This document shows, piece by piece, positions 9,817 through 22,208 of a DNA stretch of 64,000 nt. The stretch covers positions 18,208,931 through 18,272,930 of the forward strand of contig NC_080060.1 in NCBI RefSeq assembly GCF_026212465.1, written 5' to 3'. Position numbers and translations under genes: made by a program. Within the stretch, counting starts at the first letter, position 1; each line of letters begins with the position of its first letter. Origin of the DNA: Amaranthus tricolor (Eukaryota; Streptophyta; Magnoliopsida; Caryophyllales; Amaranthaceae). The notes beneath the pieces were generated by a model that saw only the letters and a list, made by a program, of their open reading frames with translations, was not told the origin of the DNA and made no database searches.

Positions 9817-12454
9817 TTAGAGTATACTAGTTTATATACTCCTGCAATGTATGGATATGTAAGTGTATGCAAATACATATAAATAAAATGCAATAATAGG
9901 TATAAACTAATGATAACAATGTGATTGTGATAAATATTAAAAATGAACATATTAAAAATTCACAATTGTTTAAATGATACCGATTTATATGAGAAACAAA
10001 ATAGTTTTCATTTTCTTTAAAAACTTTACAATAAATAGGAAACAAAATTTGAAAAATATATTTATTACAATAAAATTATTTAATTATCATATCTTATATA
10101 AATAGTTAAATACATGCTATAGTAGTTTATATCTTTTTGTTACGTAATTTGCTCCATTTAAATTAAACATAGATGATTAGATATATGATTTTTTTTTAAT
10201 TATAATTGGTATAAGTTAACATTGTATAAAAATACCTTTCCAAATAATTAAAATTTAGCAAATCTCAACAATCTAAGTCCACTTGAAATTTTCTAATCTT
10301 TTTAATATATAGTATGATTTAAATTGAACATTGTTGATTAGATAATTAGATTTTTTTTTTTTTGATTCTAATTGATAGAAGTTAACATTATTCTGCAAAT
10401 CTCAACAATCCAAGTGCTAGAACTCCGAAGGGACGGAGTGCCACTTGAAATTTTCCAATCTTTTTAATAAATTAAAATAACTTACCAAATCATTAAAATT
10501 TAGCAAATCTCAACAACCCAAGTGGCATAACTCCCAAGGGAGTGCCACTTGGAATTTTCCAATCTTTTCATATCATATGATAAAGACGTAGATTATATAT
10601 ACTACATACTATGTATAGTAGTGGGACAATATGCAATAATAGCAATGTTCAAAATATGCCAAATATTAAAAATGCAAAATTAGAATGACGAGTCAGCATT
10701 TTCGGCGATGACTCAACGCTAGAGAGGTGAGACTCGTCACCTATGCTTTGTCTTGGATTTTTTGGTTTTGCTAGTTTATTTCTTTAGTAATGATTGACTC
10801 CGATCATTATATTGTTAATTATTGGTTATATCTATTCAAACTTACATTGTTTTCATTAGTGAGCTTTGGATGAAGCAAGCTTTTGTTTCGTAGCTTGGAT
10901 TTGGATGAAACATCATTTGTTTCTAAATTGACATTGGTTGACACACACCTTTCTAAATAAGGTGTGTGTGTGCATAAGGGAATTCTTCCCACCTTTCCAT
11001 TCACTTTTAGAATTTATCTTTGATCACACAATTTGTTCTTGTATCTCTTTTGCATGTTGTGTATAAAGAGAGTTATAAACTCTATATGCATTATCATAAG
11101 TTAATTATCCATCCACAATACATTGTATTACATTGCATTCTCTTTGTGCTAAGAGTTTATTGTAATAGATTGTATCTCATTGTGAATTTCATTATCATCC
11201 CAAGCACCCTTGTGGGAGAAATATTACAAAAAAAAGTGTTTACGCGCCTTCTAAGAAAATCAAGCTTGAATTCGTTATCACAACCTAATCTTCAAGTTTG
11301 TCCATTTTGGTGATCAATAAAGCATGGAGTTTTCTTGTTATCTGCATGACAGTAATAGAATTGGGTTGTTGTAATTATAATTTGCATTTGCATTATTATC
11401 TTACATCTAAACTCATATGGTTTTCTCTTAAGTTCTATATAACAATTTCGTCGATCTTGGGCTGCCATGAGCTTTTTACGAAACATTTTCACTTGTTCTA
11501 TAATCTCCGATAGCATAGTAGATCTAAAGTAATAAACTCGCTAAAATTATCCCAGCATACAGGTCCGCGATATCAACAACCACATAAAGCCTCAAAGGAT
11601 TTCATTTGAGCATTGCTTATGCCGCAATGTATGAAACGTATGGAACTTATTAAACTTATACAATTTTATTATTTTTATTTATTTTATTATTTTTTTTAGC
11701 ATTATAATATTATAAAAAATAATGTTTTCTCGAGTCATCTAAAACCTAATAATTAATTATAAAGTTTAGTTCACTTTACTTCCCCATTAAGACAGAACCC
11801 TCGATCCATAGTCTTCTTAACCTATTCATGAAATATTGTTATTTGCTTAACCATATCCTTAAACAAAATTGATAAAAAGTGTCAACTTTAATCAAGTCAT
11901 CCAACATTATAAGTTTCACACCAAGAGAACGGATCTAATAATGTCATAAAACATTAACATATGATAACTTCTACCATTCATGTCAAGATAGTAATTCCTG
12001 TAACTGACCTTGTGCAATTTTGACTTCCCTCACACTTTTACCCTACAACATTGAATCAAATTTGATCCATTGTACTTGTATAAGTTAACAATCATCGAAA
12101 CTCCACTCAATGATTCATAATCAACATTTTACACAATATCATTGGTGAGCAACTCACTTAAATTTCTTTAATTCCTTTATTGTAACTATTTTTTTTTATC
12201 ATACGTTACGTGACGTAACTCTATTTTCCTTTCTCTTACAAAGTAATGTGGTACCTAAACCTCAAATCCTCTTGTTCTCAAGTACTAGTTAAGTTTCACT
12301 CTTTTCATACATTTACCTCCTTCACTTTCAAATCATCTATTAATCTTTGATTTTCTTGAACTTCCCAATTGCCCTTATTTTAAAATACATAAACTTGCCA
12401 ATTTAGTCATATTTTTTTTCTTCTTCTTTAATCACCTTAATCGAACCAATAATA
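9817..12454. other. Intergenic, repeat-derived but unassigned
   Basis: No coding sequence recognised. It includes the hairpin repeat cluster at 10258-10565. Around 11020-11250 a pyrimidine-rich stretch has LTR leader flavour (TGTATAAAGAG, then TTGTATTACATTGCATT), but there is no partner copy or boundary, so no element is called. Confidence 0.5.
10258..10565. repeat. Triplicated repeat with palindromic cores
   Basis: GCAAATCTCAACAA starts at about 10258, 10396 and 10505. Each copy leads into a CCACTTG-AATTTTC-AATCTTTT stretch. The second and third copies carry a palindrome between them. The clearest is at about 10518-10552, where CCAAGTGGC and ACTCCC are mirrored by GGGAGT and GCCACTTGG. This may be a small tandemly arranged or foldback element; the family is not recognised. 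Confidence 0.7.
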
Positions 12455-12526
12455 TGTAACACCCCTGAATTTCCAACTCCTTAACGAAACAAATCCGTAA
12501 AGGACGGGAGGAAATTGGGGTGTTAC
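12455..12526. repeat. 72-nt terminal hairpin of the LTR-like unit
   Basis: TGTAACACCCC-TG-AATTTCC at the left is mirrored within 72 bases by GGAAATT-GGGGTGTTACA. This gives arms of about 18-20 bp with a 2-nt bulge. The right arm repeats the terminal motif found at the far end of the unit (16414-16424). Confidence 0.85.
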
Positions 12527-12679
12527 ATAAAAGAAAACGAAAATAATTTAGATAAACGTTAAATATTAACTTTAAAAAGGTGAGTGGAAATTTCGGCAGA
12601 AACTCTTCTATAATCAAACATGTGGTAGAGCAATTAGAACAATAAAACATTAAACTAATCTAAGACATCATTGTCTTTA

Positions 12680-13235
12680 CTACCCGTTTGGTACATGGTA
12701 TTAGAGGGCGGTAATGGTAATAAAATTAAGTAATAAAAAATTTAGTTGTTTGGATGCCTTCAATGGTAATGAATGGTAATAAAATAAGGTAATGAAATTA
12801 CCAAAAAAGGGCCATTTTTATTACCATCAAACAACCTGGTGTTAGGCTGTAATGGTAATGAAGTATTACTGTGGTAATAAAATAAGGTAATGTTGTTTCG
12901 AGCTGAAGAAAAAAAATAATGAAGAATAAAAAAGGTAATGTATGTAATTATCCAAAAAAATATTATTATTAAAAAAAGAATCATTAGATAGAATAATTTA
13001 AATACAATAATGCTTTTAGATACAAATATACAATAATGAAACTAAGAGTCATTACCATTTTTTATTACTAACAACCAAATGCAATCAATGGAATATTATC
13101 TTCCATTACCATTCTTTAGTCATGCACACCAAACAAAAGAATATTCATTACCAATTCTCATATCCATTCCTTCATTACTATTGCCATTACAATATTTCAT
13201 TCCCATTACTTCATTACCATCAACCAAACGGGCCG
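12680..13235. mobile_element. Tourist-like MITE nested in the LTR-like unit
   Basis: The left end is CTACCCGTTTGGTACATGG. The right end, reverse-complemented, is CGGCCCGTTTGGTTGATGG. TTA flanks both sides (12677-12679, 13236-13238). The interior is rich in GGTAATGG/CCATTACC words and has no transposase. The TTA duplication places it with PIF/Harbinger elements. Its ends differ from those of the other two MITEs, so it is a separate family. Confidence 0.75.
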
Positions 13236-14033
13236 TTAAAGTCTCACACCATGGCGGAATGATTCGTCGTCGGCTTCTCAAATCAACATGCCAAGCATGG
13301 ATCGTGGTTCCAGTGTCGACGCTTGCTTTTTAAAATGACTTAACTCCTCAAACCATACAGAGTTATAAACTACGCAACAGAAATACAAATATACAAGAGA
13401 GGACACAAGGCCTCATAACAAAACATATACAACCAAAGTTTACAAAAGATAACAAGAGCTACAAAATCAAAAGATAACGGTATGGCACAGGCTATACTTC
13501 GCCCTCATCACTCTCCCCCAATGCAATGCAATGCAAAAGAAGCTCCAATACCTGCTACGCCTATCTATGATCCTCCTGCTGCTCGACATTAGACTAAAGA
13601 CCAATGTGTCATAGCAGGACAATCATAGAAGGTCATCAACAATCAAACATAAATACAAATATGTACACGTCAGTAACTAGAATCAAATATAATAAGACCA
13701 ACTACTAGATAACATTATGTTATACAACAACATAAGATGATTTCATAAGACACAAGCACAAATAGTAACCGTTTATCGTCCACTTATACTTCTTGATCTC
13801 ATTACATCCTTTCCAACCCGAACCATGTCTTCTTGGTAGAATGTAGGTCTTCACGCTCTTCTTTTCAAAACATAAACTCTTGCAAAACATGTATAGTATC
13901 AACTCAACCAAGGCATTAATAGAATACCTAACACATGACCTTATAGTGCTTATCTATCTTAAGGTAAGTGTGATCATAGTCTGTAATACCCTTGAGGTAA
14001 CTTAACTTAGGCACACTTCTCACTAGCATAAAT

Positions 14034-14180
14034 TATTCTATCAATGAGTAGATATTCTATCAATGAGTAAACGTTCTATCAATGTGTAAGCTTTCTATCA
14101 AAGAATGAACCTTCTATTATTAAATAACTTTCGATCAATGAATAAACTTTCTATCAGTGAATAACTTTCTATCAGTAGAT
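14034..14180 (+). repeat. Degenerate ~20-bp tandem repeat
   Basis: About seven copies of a unit like TTCTATCAATGAGTAAAC, with unit lengths varying around 18-22 bp. It lies inside the LTR-like unit. There are no unique spacers, so this is not a CRISPR-like array. Confidence 0.8.
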
Positions 14181-16689
14181 CTTTTCTCTACTTCCTGGCA
14201 TAGTGACACGACCAAGGGTGTTATCAGCCATCCGGCGCCCATGGCAAAGTATGAGCTCATGCCCCCTCCAGCTGACCCTCTCGGGTCCTACCTTCGGGAA
14301 AAACTAACACACTGGGATACTAAACCAGTAAAGAGGCCACCATATTAGGGTTTGCAAGGCCCGCATGGTAACACCTCGGTCAAGGGGCGGTATCGGCCAT
14401 CTGGCGCCCAATGATAAAAGCATGCTCATACCTCCCTTACGCTAGCTAATCATAATCTAATACTTTATCAAATGGAAATAACTCCCGCTTTCGACTATTA
14501 ATAAGCGCCTTGGGATAGCAGGACGCCAAAACCCAATGAGCCACTCAACAAAATATGAAATTCACCTATAAAAGAGTCATTCTAACTCCAAGTAAGGCGT
14601 AATCCAATTCTTAAATAAATTAGGGGGTGGTCCCTGCCTCCTACTAACACTCTCATTCTCTATAACTATTCTAAGCGCAAGGATTTCATAGTCGATAGCT
14701 TTTTGTATAAAGTGTATTCACTAGTACCTCATAGTTTCGATACAATGAATATTATCACAATAAACAATAATGTCTTAAAGAAAATTGTATATAAGGGTTC
14801 GTTACTGTGTGTACATACCTGTAAGCGTCACTGCACGACCAAAAGTTACAAAATTCACCCAACTAAGGTTCTATTTTCCTCTTATGAACTGGAAACCTAT
14901 ACAGGTTAGGAATAAAACTAATAAATCCCGTTAATTACTTTGTCATAACAACTAAATACCAAAGTAACCACTATCACCTATTCAACATGAGTTTTTCGAT
15001 TACTCTAGCACGTACACAACTCATTCAATACAAGTGAAAATCATTAACTCAACACAACATAAGTCTTTTCACCAATTTAAAAGTAAAAGCATATGTGAAT
15101 CGTTCCTTTTTATCAACAAATTTTGAGTATATCGATTTGCGTTACCCATAAATAACTAATCACAACTAAGCCTTACAATTTTAATATAATACTTATACAA
15201 CAATAAGGAAAATTTTAGAGTTATCGAATTGCGAAATCATTTGTCACATTCTCAAAATCTAGAAAGAATTATAATCAAAACACGACAAGTAACTTTAGCA
15301 ACGATCGACGATAAGTTGACATTATGCTCTTGGCTTACTAACATTATGCATTATGACTTCAATAACAACCTAATAAGAGTACTTGTAATTCACAACGATC
15401 AAGTCACAACAATTAGCAACTACTACTCCCAATTAACAACCAAAACCATTTCTATAGTCAACTATAATCAAAATCATTACTAACTAAATATATCATAATC
15501 ATAACTAACATAATTAAGCCTTAAAAAATTATGAAATTATCCAATCAATCATCGCACCACCAACATATAACATAAGAGTACACATCATTAAAATTTCATC
15601 CCTAAATTAAACCCTAATCAATTCATTGTTCAAAGATAACATCTTTAATATTACCCACAATAAGATTAAATAAAAATTGATACACAATCAACACACAATC
15701 CATAATCTTGATAAATTTTAATTAAAAACAAGGAAATCAAAGTAGGAAAAGAAGAGATGCTTACAAGGGGGAATAAGAGAAGATGTGAAGGGGCAAGTAG
15801 TTGGTGTGGTGGTAGTAAGTGTGTTTGATGGTGGAGGCTGCACAATTGGCCGTTGCAGCCGCTGCTGGTGGTTGTTTAAGGTGCAGCTCAGCTGCCGTTG
15901 ATGGGGGGTAGAACGCAGCCACTGCTGCTACTGTGAGGAGGCGAACGCAGCCTGTTGGTGGCTGCTGGCTGCTGATAGGATGGCGCTACCGTGGCTGTTG
16001 GTGGCTACGGCGGAGGTGTGGCCTAATGGTGCTGGGCCTACTGCTGAACCGTGAGGGAGAGGGATGTAAGAGAGAAGAGAAGAGAGGGGAGTGAGGCGTG
16101 TGAATTGAGTGAGGGAAGGAGTAATACCCACTTAACTCATCCTATTTATTTATTTATAAACTTATTTATTTATTTGTTTACCTAGGTTCATCTTCTTGCG
16201 AGGCCCAACTAAGAAACTCACCTTCGTGTGCTCACACATTTTAATAAAATAATTATTTTTATTCGAACCTCTTTATTTAGAAATTGTAATTGTATTTTTA
16301 ATATAAATATATGTTAATATTTAAATTCGTATATGAAAGGAGTTTATTAAAACTACTTCAAAATTAATTTAACATAATTATTAAAATATTAATTAATAAC
16401 GTCAGAAAATCTCGGGGTGTTACATAATCTTTCTATTTACCTTTGAATCATTTCGCCGTCCACCTTGTCATATATACGTCAATTTTATTCTACATACAAG
16501 ATAAAATATCTTGTTAATACATAAGAATAAGATATGTAGCCTATTGATTTTACATTAATTAATACAACACCTTGGTCTATTCTTATTTTTAGAAAACTCT
16601 TTATTACTAACAACCGCTTTTAATATGATTTGTGCAAGGGTATTGTTCTTCACTTTTAGCTCTGAACAATCATATACACCCTACTATAC

Positions 16690-16692
16690 TTT

Positions 16693-16731
<39 letters not shown>
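16690..16731. repeat. (TTTA)n microsatellite
   Basis: About ten TTTA units sit immediately before the recognisable CACTA transposase remnant. Confidence 0.9.
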
Positions 16732-16771
16732 GGTTTTTTAGATATAACTCTCAATAATCATTGGACGATGC

Positions 16772-18332
16772 ATGCATTTGAAACAAAAGAAAATTGTTGG
16801 ATATAAAAGTCATGATGCTCACATATTGCTACATCTTTTGATCCCAATTGCTGTTAGAAAATCGCTTCCTAAACAAGTTGTTATACCATTAATTAGATTA
16901 GGTGGTTTTTCTCATAGCTTGCGTAATAAGGCCATAAAGATTGATAACCTAGAAGAATTAAAGAAAGAAATCTTGGTGATTTTATACGAGTTTGAAAAAA
17001 TCTTCTTACCTTGTTTTTTTAACATCATGGTTCACTTGCCTATTCATTTAGTAAGACGCATAAAACTTGGTGGTCCAGTGCACGGTTGAAGCATGTACTT
17101 CATAGAATGATATTTGTGTAAGTTGAAATCTTATGTTCATAATAGAAGTCGTCCAGAAGCATCTATCGCCCACGGGTATCATCTTCAAGAGTGTTTAAAT
17201 TTTTGCTCATTGTATATGGATAAAGATGTGAAGACAAAAAGCAACACAAGTCTATTGTTTGAGGATGAAATCTATCAATCAAATGACTAAGAAGGTAAGA
17301 TTTTTCTTACGGTCGGGCATTCCATAGGAGGAAAACAGAAAAGAAAAAGTGAAGCATTCACATTAGATTGTGTGACAAGTGAGCAAGCTCATCGCTATGC
17401 CCTATTCAATATTGACAGCAAAGACATTGATGAGTACATAAAGTGAGTTTTTTCTTTCACCAATCAATTTCATTTTAAATTATTCATCATAATTTATATA
17501 ATCTCTTAAATAATTAATTGGTCATTGCAAGGAACATGAATTCTAGGTAATAGTCAACGAAGAAAAAGAAAATGGGCAAGTGCACTACATTGCAGCTATT
17601 AATTTGCCAATTGGTTGAAAGAAAAAGCTATCAAAGATAGTGTCTCTAACTAAGTATTTTGGCTAGCCAAAGGTCCTAGACCCACAGCAAAGAGATATAA
17701 AGGATACTATGTTGATGGCTACTATTTTTACACCAAAACACGTGATAGTAGATATAAGATACAAAATAGTGGAGTGACTCCAGCCGCACTGAGTTCTAGT
17801 TTTGCAAGTTCTAAAGACCAAATCCTATTGTAGGAAATGCAATTTCCTATGGTGCTATACTAGAAATAATTGAAATTGATTATTGATCTAACTTTCACCC
17901 AGTCTTGTTTCGATGTGAGTGGTATCAAGCAATGATTGATAACTATGGGCTTATATGTGTTAACAAAAATAAGCTATGTTATGTGAATGATCCATTTGTG
18001 AGGCCTTCTCAAATTCATCAAGTATTTTACGTATGTATTATGTTCTTAATAAAGTACCTAGAGATATATTTGACTTTAATATGGATAATGATATCGATGA
18101 CGGGAACTCTTTTTGGTGTGAGATGGACAATACAAGTATTAATTGTTTACTACAACCTAGCAATGAAGAACTCCATTATACAGGAAAAGATATTCCTCCC
18201 ATAAACACATTTTTAACTGATGTGAACAAAAGTGGTCAACATAATGAAGATGACTCGAATTGTGACGATACTTTGTGGGAATGGATGAAAGCCAATGATG
18301 ACCATGATAAACAAGTTAAATGTGATGTTTAA
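16772..18332 (+). pseudogene. CACTA (En/Spm) transposase TNP2, C-terminal part, degenerate
   Basis: Plus-strand translation recovers the C-terminal domains of a TNP2-type transposase. DUF4218 is at 16772-17087 (YKSHDAHILLHLLIPIAVR, FFNIMVHLPIHLV, KLGGPVHG). Next come the RSRPEASIAHGY and TSEQAHRYALFN blocks (about 17135-17440). A probable GT-AG intron follows at about 17442-17532, then DUF4216 (SYCR/GVTPAALSS through VLFRCEWYQ, about 17760-17930) and PSQIHQVFYV...KVPRDIFDF. The final exon ends at 18332 with WEWMKANDDHDKQ. Several stops and frameshifts interrupt it and the N-terminal transposase half is missing. CACTA transposases act in the nucleus to excise elements with CACTA ends; no such end was seen here. 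Confidence 0.85.
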
Positions 18333-18496
18333 CGTTTAGACATAAATGTTTTTATTACATTATGTAAGGTTAAAATAATATTGCATTGTTATTTTGTATA
18401 AACTTTTCAGTATAATTCAATCTAGTTAATTTCAATTGGACGGTTAATAAATACCTTATTATAATTACTTCTGATTTTTACATTGACAATTTCAGG

Positions 18497-18735
18497 TTGC
18501 AAATGCAAAAATCAAGTGACAATGAGTATGACAAGTTACGGCTTCGACGCATTCAAGAGAACAACACCGTGTTGGAACGTTTTCGGATAAAGAATCTTGA
18601 TAACAATTTTGTCAAACTAGTTAAAAGTAAAACGAGAAAAAGTAAGAAAGAAAAGGTGAAATCTATTTGTATCAACCAACGTGACCCAGAGTACCATCCA
18701 AATGGAAGTGAAGATAATGAAAATATCGATGCTTC
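18497..18735 (+). pseudogene. Second ORF of the CACTA element, interrupted by Copia
   Basis: MQMQKSSDNEYDKLRLRRIQ starts a basic, Lys/Arg-rich ORF that lies 165 bp after the transposase end in the same direction. Such a downstream ORF is usual in plant CACTA elements (TnpA-like or accessory product). I recognise it by position and by its opening, not by a catalytic motif. It is cut at 18735 by the Copia element, whose first LTR bases extend the frame by a few foreign codons. The sequence resumes at 24177 after the second GCTTC copy. Confidence 0.6.
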
Positions 18736-18963
18736 TGAAGGAATTCAATCCGTGACTTTTGCATTGTAACAGCACTGAATATATACAATATACAAAGCAT
18801 GAATTTAGGCTATAAAACAGCCATTGATTAGCTATAACTAAGGAAACAACTAATACTAAGGAAAACATAATATTTGACAGCTTAGCAAAAGATATACACA
18901 ATAAAAGATATTATATACAAAATAAACTAATGGCTGGAATATATCTCGTGATATATTCTAACA
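18736..18963 (-). repeat. 3' LTR of the Copia element
   Basis: Minus-strand reading begins TGTTAGAATATATC and ends AATTCCTTCA. It is preceded by a polypurine-like GGGGGTG. The polyprotein stop (TAG, 18958-18960) falls in the first six bases of this LTR. Confidence 0.95.
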
Positions 18964-20485
18964 CACCCCCGTAGGCGAAGCGGGAGGTTGTCGTATGCTG
19001 AGACTGTCCCGGAAATCGTTAAACAATACGCGCGAAAGCCCTTTTGTGAAAATATCAGCAATTTGGTAACGGGACGGTACATGTAGCACACGAACTTCAC
19101 CACGTGCCACTTTTTCTCAGACGAAGTGAATATCCATCTCAATGAGTTTAGTGTGTTGATGTTGAACAGGATTACCGGATAAGTATATCGCACTCTCATT
19201 GTCACAATAAACTAGAGTAGCCTGATGGATAGGACAATGCAACTCTAGAAGCAAATTTCTAAGCCAACACAAATCAGAGACTACATTAGCAACACCTCTA
19301 TATTCTGCCTCAGCACTACTACGGAAGAGAGTGGATTGCCATTTTGAAGACCGAGAAATTAAATTATCCCCGATAAACACACAATAACCAGAGGTTGAAC
19401 GACGCGTGTCAGGACAACGGCCCCAATCGGCATTTGTATATGAGATAATACGATTAATGTTGGACTTGTATAACTGAAGACAAAAAGAAAGGGTACCCTG
19501 AAGATAGCGTATGATATGCTTAAGAGCACTCATATGCTCATTAGTCGGAGCATGCATATGAAGACAGATCAACTGCACGACATAGGAAATGTAGGGCCGA
19601 GTGAAAGTAAGATACTGTAGAGCACCAGCAAGACTACGATAAGTAGTTAGATCAGCATAAGGAGTATCTGCAGTGGCACTAAGTTTGGACTTAGTGTCAA
19701 TCGGAGTAGGACAAGGACTACAGTTAGACATCTCGGCACGCTCGATAATTTTTGCAGCATATTGTTTCTGAGATAAGAAAACACCATGGGCATCACGCGT
19801 GACGAAAATACCCAAGAAGAAACTCAGAGGACCAAGATCTTTCATAGCAAATTCAGTGGCCAAGAGGGACATAATATGCTTACGAAGACGGTCATAAGAA
19901 ACTGTAAGAATAATGTCATCCACATACAACAGAATATATGCAACATCATTGATACCAGTCTTGTATATAAACAAAGAGTGATCTGACTTACTGTGAGAGA
20001 ACCCAATGGTAGCAACAAAATCAGTAAATCTTTGGTACCAAGTCCGAGGAGCCTGTTTTAATCCGTACAAGGACTTCTTCAGAAGACAAACGTACGGACT
20101 TCTTCAGAAGACAAACATGATTTGGATATTTTTTATCATGAAAACCCATAGGTTGATGCATGTTAAATGTTTCATTGAGATGACCATGTAAGAAAGCATT
20201 TTTGACATCCATTTGATGAATAGGCCAAGATTTAGAGAGAGCAATGCTGAGAACTGCTCTAATGGTGGCAGGTTTGACCACGGGGCTAAACGTCTCATCA
20301 CAATCAACACCCTGTTGCTGAGTATTCCCATCACCTACAAGACGAGCCTTATAGCGCTCAAAAGAACCATCAGATTTATATTTATGACAAAAAATCCTCA
20401 TAGACCGAATTACATTCACTTTAGGTGGTCGAGGCACTAATTCCCAAGTCTTATTATCAAGTAAAGCATTAAATTCATCTAACAT
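18958..20485 (-). pseudogene. Copia reverse transcriptase and RNase H, frameshifted
   Basis: RT begins around ALLDNKTWELVPRP, with the conserved ARLVGDGNTQQQGVDCDETFSPVV and MDVKNAFLHGHL blocks. The catalytic YVDDIILT is near 19930. RNase H follows (TSGYCVFIGDNLISRSSKWQ, SSAEAEYRG, HTKLIEMDIHFV). A 25-bp tandem duplication at 20071-20120 changes frame between the MDVKNAF block and YGLKQAP. A TGA near 19114-19116 (probably from CGA) cuts off the last 50 or so residues, which remain readable up to the LTR. The enzyme would copy element RNA into DNA; this copy cannot make it intact. Confidence 0.9.
20071..20120. repeat. 25-bp tandem duplication in the RT gene
   Basis: GGACTTCTTCAGAAGACAAAC begins at 20071 and again at 20096, with no mismatch over the shared part. 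The 25-bp length is not a multiple of three and explains the frame change in RT. Confidence 0.9.
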
Positions 20486-22208
20486 AGCATTTTTCCAATT
20501 ATGGTCACCAAGCGCACTAACAGAATTTTTGGTAACAGGGGAAATATTTGTAGTGGTGGTGGTGTGATAATTAGAAGATTATTTAGGATTGGGTTTAAAA
20601 ATGCCACTGGATGCACGACTAGTCATGCGATTTGATATAGATTGGTTAGGCCTAGTAGTGGTGTGAGGAATGATCAAAGGTGTGGAGCTGATGGTGGGTG
20701 TTGGGCTGTGAGTGATAGAAGATGGGCCAGAAGAGTAGACATGACTACGTGAGGTAGTGCTGTCCAAAGAGGAGGGAAGAATGGTGGGCTGCTGCGGAAT
20801 CTGGGCCAAAAGAGGAAAGGGTAACCGAGAGTGGGCAGGGCAAGAAGTGGAGTGTGGGCCTGTTTGAGATTGCGGCCCGGAATGAGCAAGAGAGGAGGAA
20901 TCCGAAGTGGGCTGCGCCTGTTGGGTTGGGCGAGCAACAAGCTTTGATGTTTAGTGAGACAAATGATTAAGTAATGAAGGATTAATATTGTCACACAAAA
21001 AATCATAATCTGAATTTTTCCTTATGTGAAGTTTGGAGAACGGGAATTCATTTTCGACAAAACGAACATGATGACAAATTATGATTTTACCACTAGACAT
21101 GTCATAGCATTTAGATCCACGATGATTTGGAGCCGGATCTAAATAAGCACAAGGAGTTGACCTTTCTTATAATTTATTAATAGTAGAAGAGGGGAATAAT
21201 GGAAAACATAGGCAACCAAAAACACATAAACCCGAATAATCGGGATTACTTTGATAAAGTAATTGAGCGAGTGAGTGGTAATTCAAAACTTTGGAAGGAA
21301 GAATATTGAGAAGATATGTAGCCATGGAGAGAGCATGATGCCAAAACGATAGTGGCATAGATGCATGAGCAAGAAGAGTACGAATGATATTATTGATAGA
21401 TTTTATGTGTCTTTCGGCTTTGCCGTTTTGAGGAGATGTATGAGGGCATGAGAGACGGAAAAACATGTCATTTTTCTCAAAAAAATCCTTGAGAGTACCA
21501 TTTATGTATTCTGTGCCATTGTCAAACTGAAAAGTTTTAATATTACGTTCAAATTGAGTCTTAACTAAAGCATGAAAAACTAAGAAAAGTTGTTTAACTT
21601 GGGTTTTTTTTGCTATAGGAAAGGTCCACAAACACTTGTTGTAGTCATCAAGAAAGAGAACATAATAACAATGGCCGGAAGTACTAACAACAGGAGAAGT
21701 CCAAAGTTCACTATGAATAATATCAAACGGAAGAAAAGTATAAGATACCGAATCATAGAAAGGTAGCCTAGAATGTTTCCCAAGAGGACAAGAAGAACAA
21801 AAAATTTTACAAGCCTTATTACAATCAATCAGCTTTTTATTACATAGAGACTTAAGAATATTATGGCCGGGATGACCCAAACGATTGTGCCAAATATCTG
21901 AAGGCAAAGCAGTAAAGGCAGATTGATTTTTGGAAGAAATGGCTTGAGAGTTAGAGAAAAGCGGATATAAGTCCCCTGTACTATCACATCTCATGAGTCT
22001 AGTCCCCGTCTGTAAGTCATTAACAGAAAAACCAAAAAGATAAAAAAATATAGAAACCATATTATCTGTGGTGAATTTACTAACAGAGACTAGATTTTTA
22101 ATAAGCTTGGGAGCATGTAAGACATTGTTTAGGGTAAATGGTGGATAAGGTGGAGGTAAATACGACCTTAACCAATAATTGGAATTAAATGACCACTACC
22201 AACAACAA
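20486..22208 (-). pseudogene. Copia integrase and linker to RT
   Basis: The zinc-binding part shows H-x-x-x-x-H (HNRLGHPGH) and C-x-x-C (CSSCPLGKHSRLPF). In the core, the first acidic position reads HSELWTSP, where the family has Asp. The second is QFDNGTEYIN and the third SPQNGKAERH with its Glu. A Ser/Thr/Pro/His-rich linker (about 20580-20900) leads to RT, as is common in Copia. The frame is the same as gag and the first half of RT, but stops interrupt it (for example after STINKL at 21167 and at 20579). The Asp-to-Glu change at the first catalytic position should weaken or abolish strand transfer. Confidence 0.88.

Larger units (their letters stand above)
12455..16424 (-). mobile_element. 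4 kb LTR-like unit without internal region (candidate solo LTR)
   Basis: It starts TGTAACACCCC and ends GGGGTGTTACA, an 11-bp perfect inverted terminus of TG...CA form. The flanks are TAATA and TAATC, a 5-bp duplication with one mismatch. The 3970 bp include a 556-bp MITE. No gag, pol, primer site or polypurine tract was found inside. Read on the minus strand, a TATA-rich stretch (near 16150-16180) is followed by a pyrimidine-rich leader near 16050-16130, as in an LTR promoter. Long LTRs with these ends are known in Tekay/Del-type chromoviruses; that assignment is inference. A unit of equal size and style lies at 31346-35379. Confidence 0.6.

Noticed and set aside
11020..11250. Another LTR
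   Set aside because: Leader-like composition only. No second copy, no TG...CA boundary and no duplication could be found.
14034..14180. TTCTATCAATGAG repeats as a CRISPR-like array
   Set aside because: Tandem degenerate units without distinct spacers.
15928..16131. Minus-strand Ala/Ser/His-rich ORF of 67 codons
   Set aside because: Lies in the presumed LTR leader region and has low-complexity composition, no domain and no splice or start support.
18617..18901. Minus ORF repeated at 23904-24110
   Set aside because: Both are the LTR of the small Copia element read through; non-coding.
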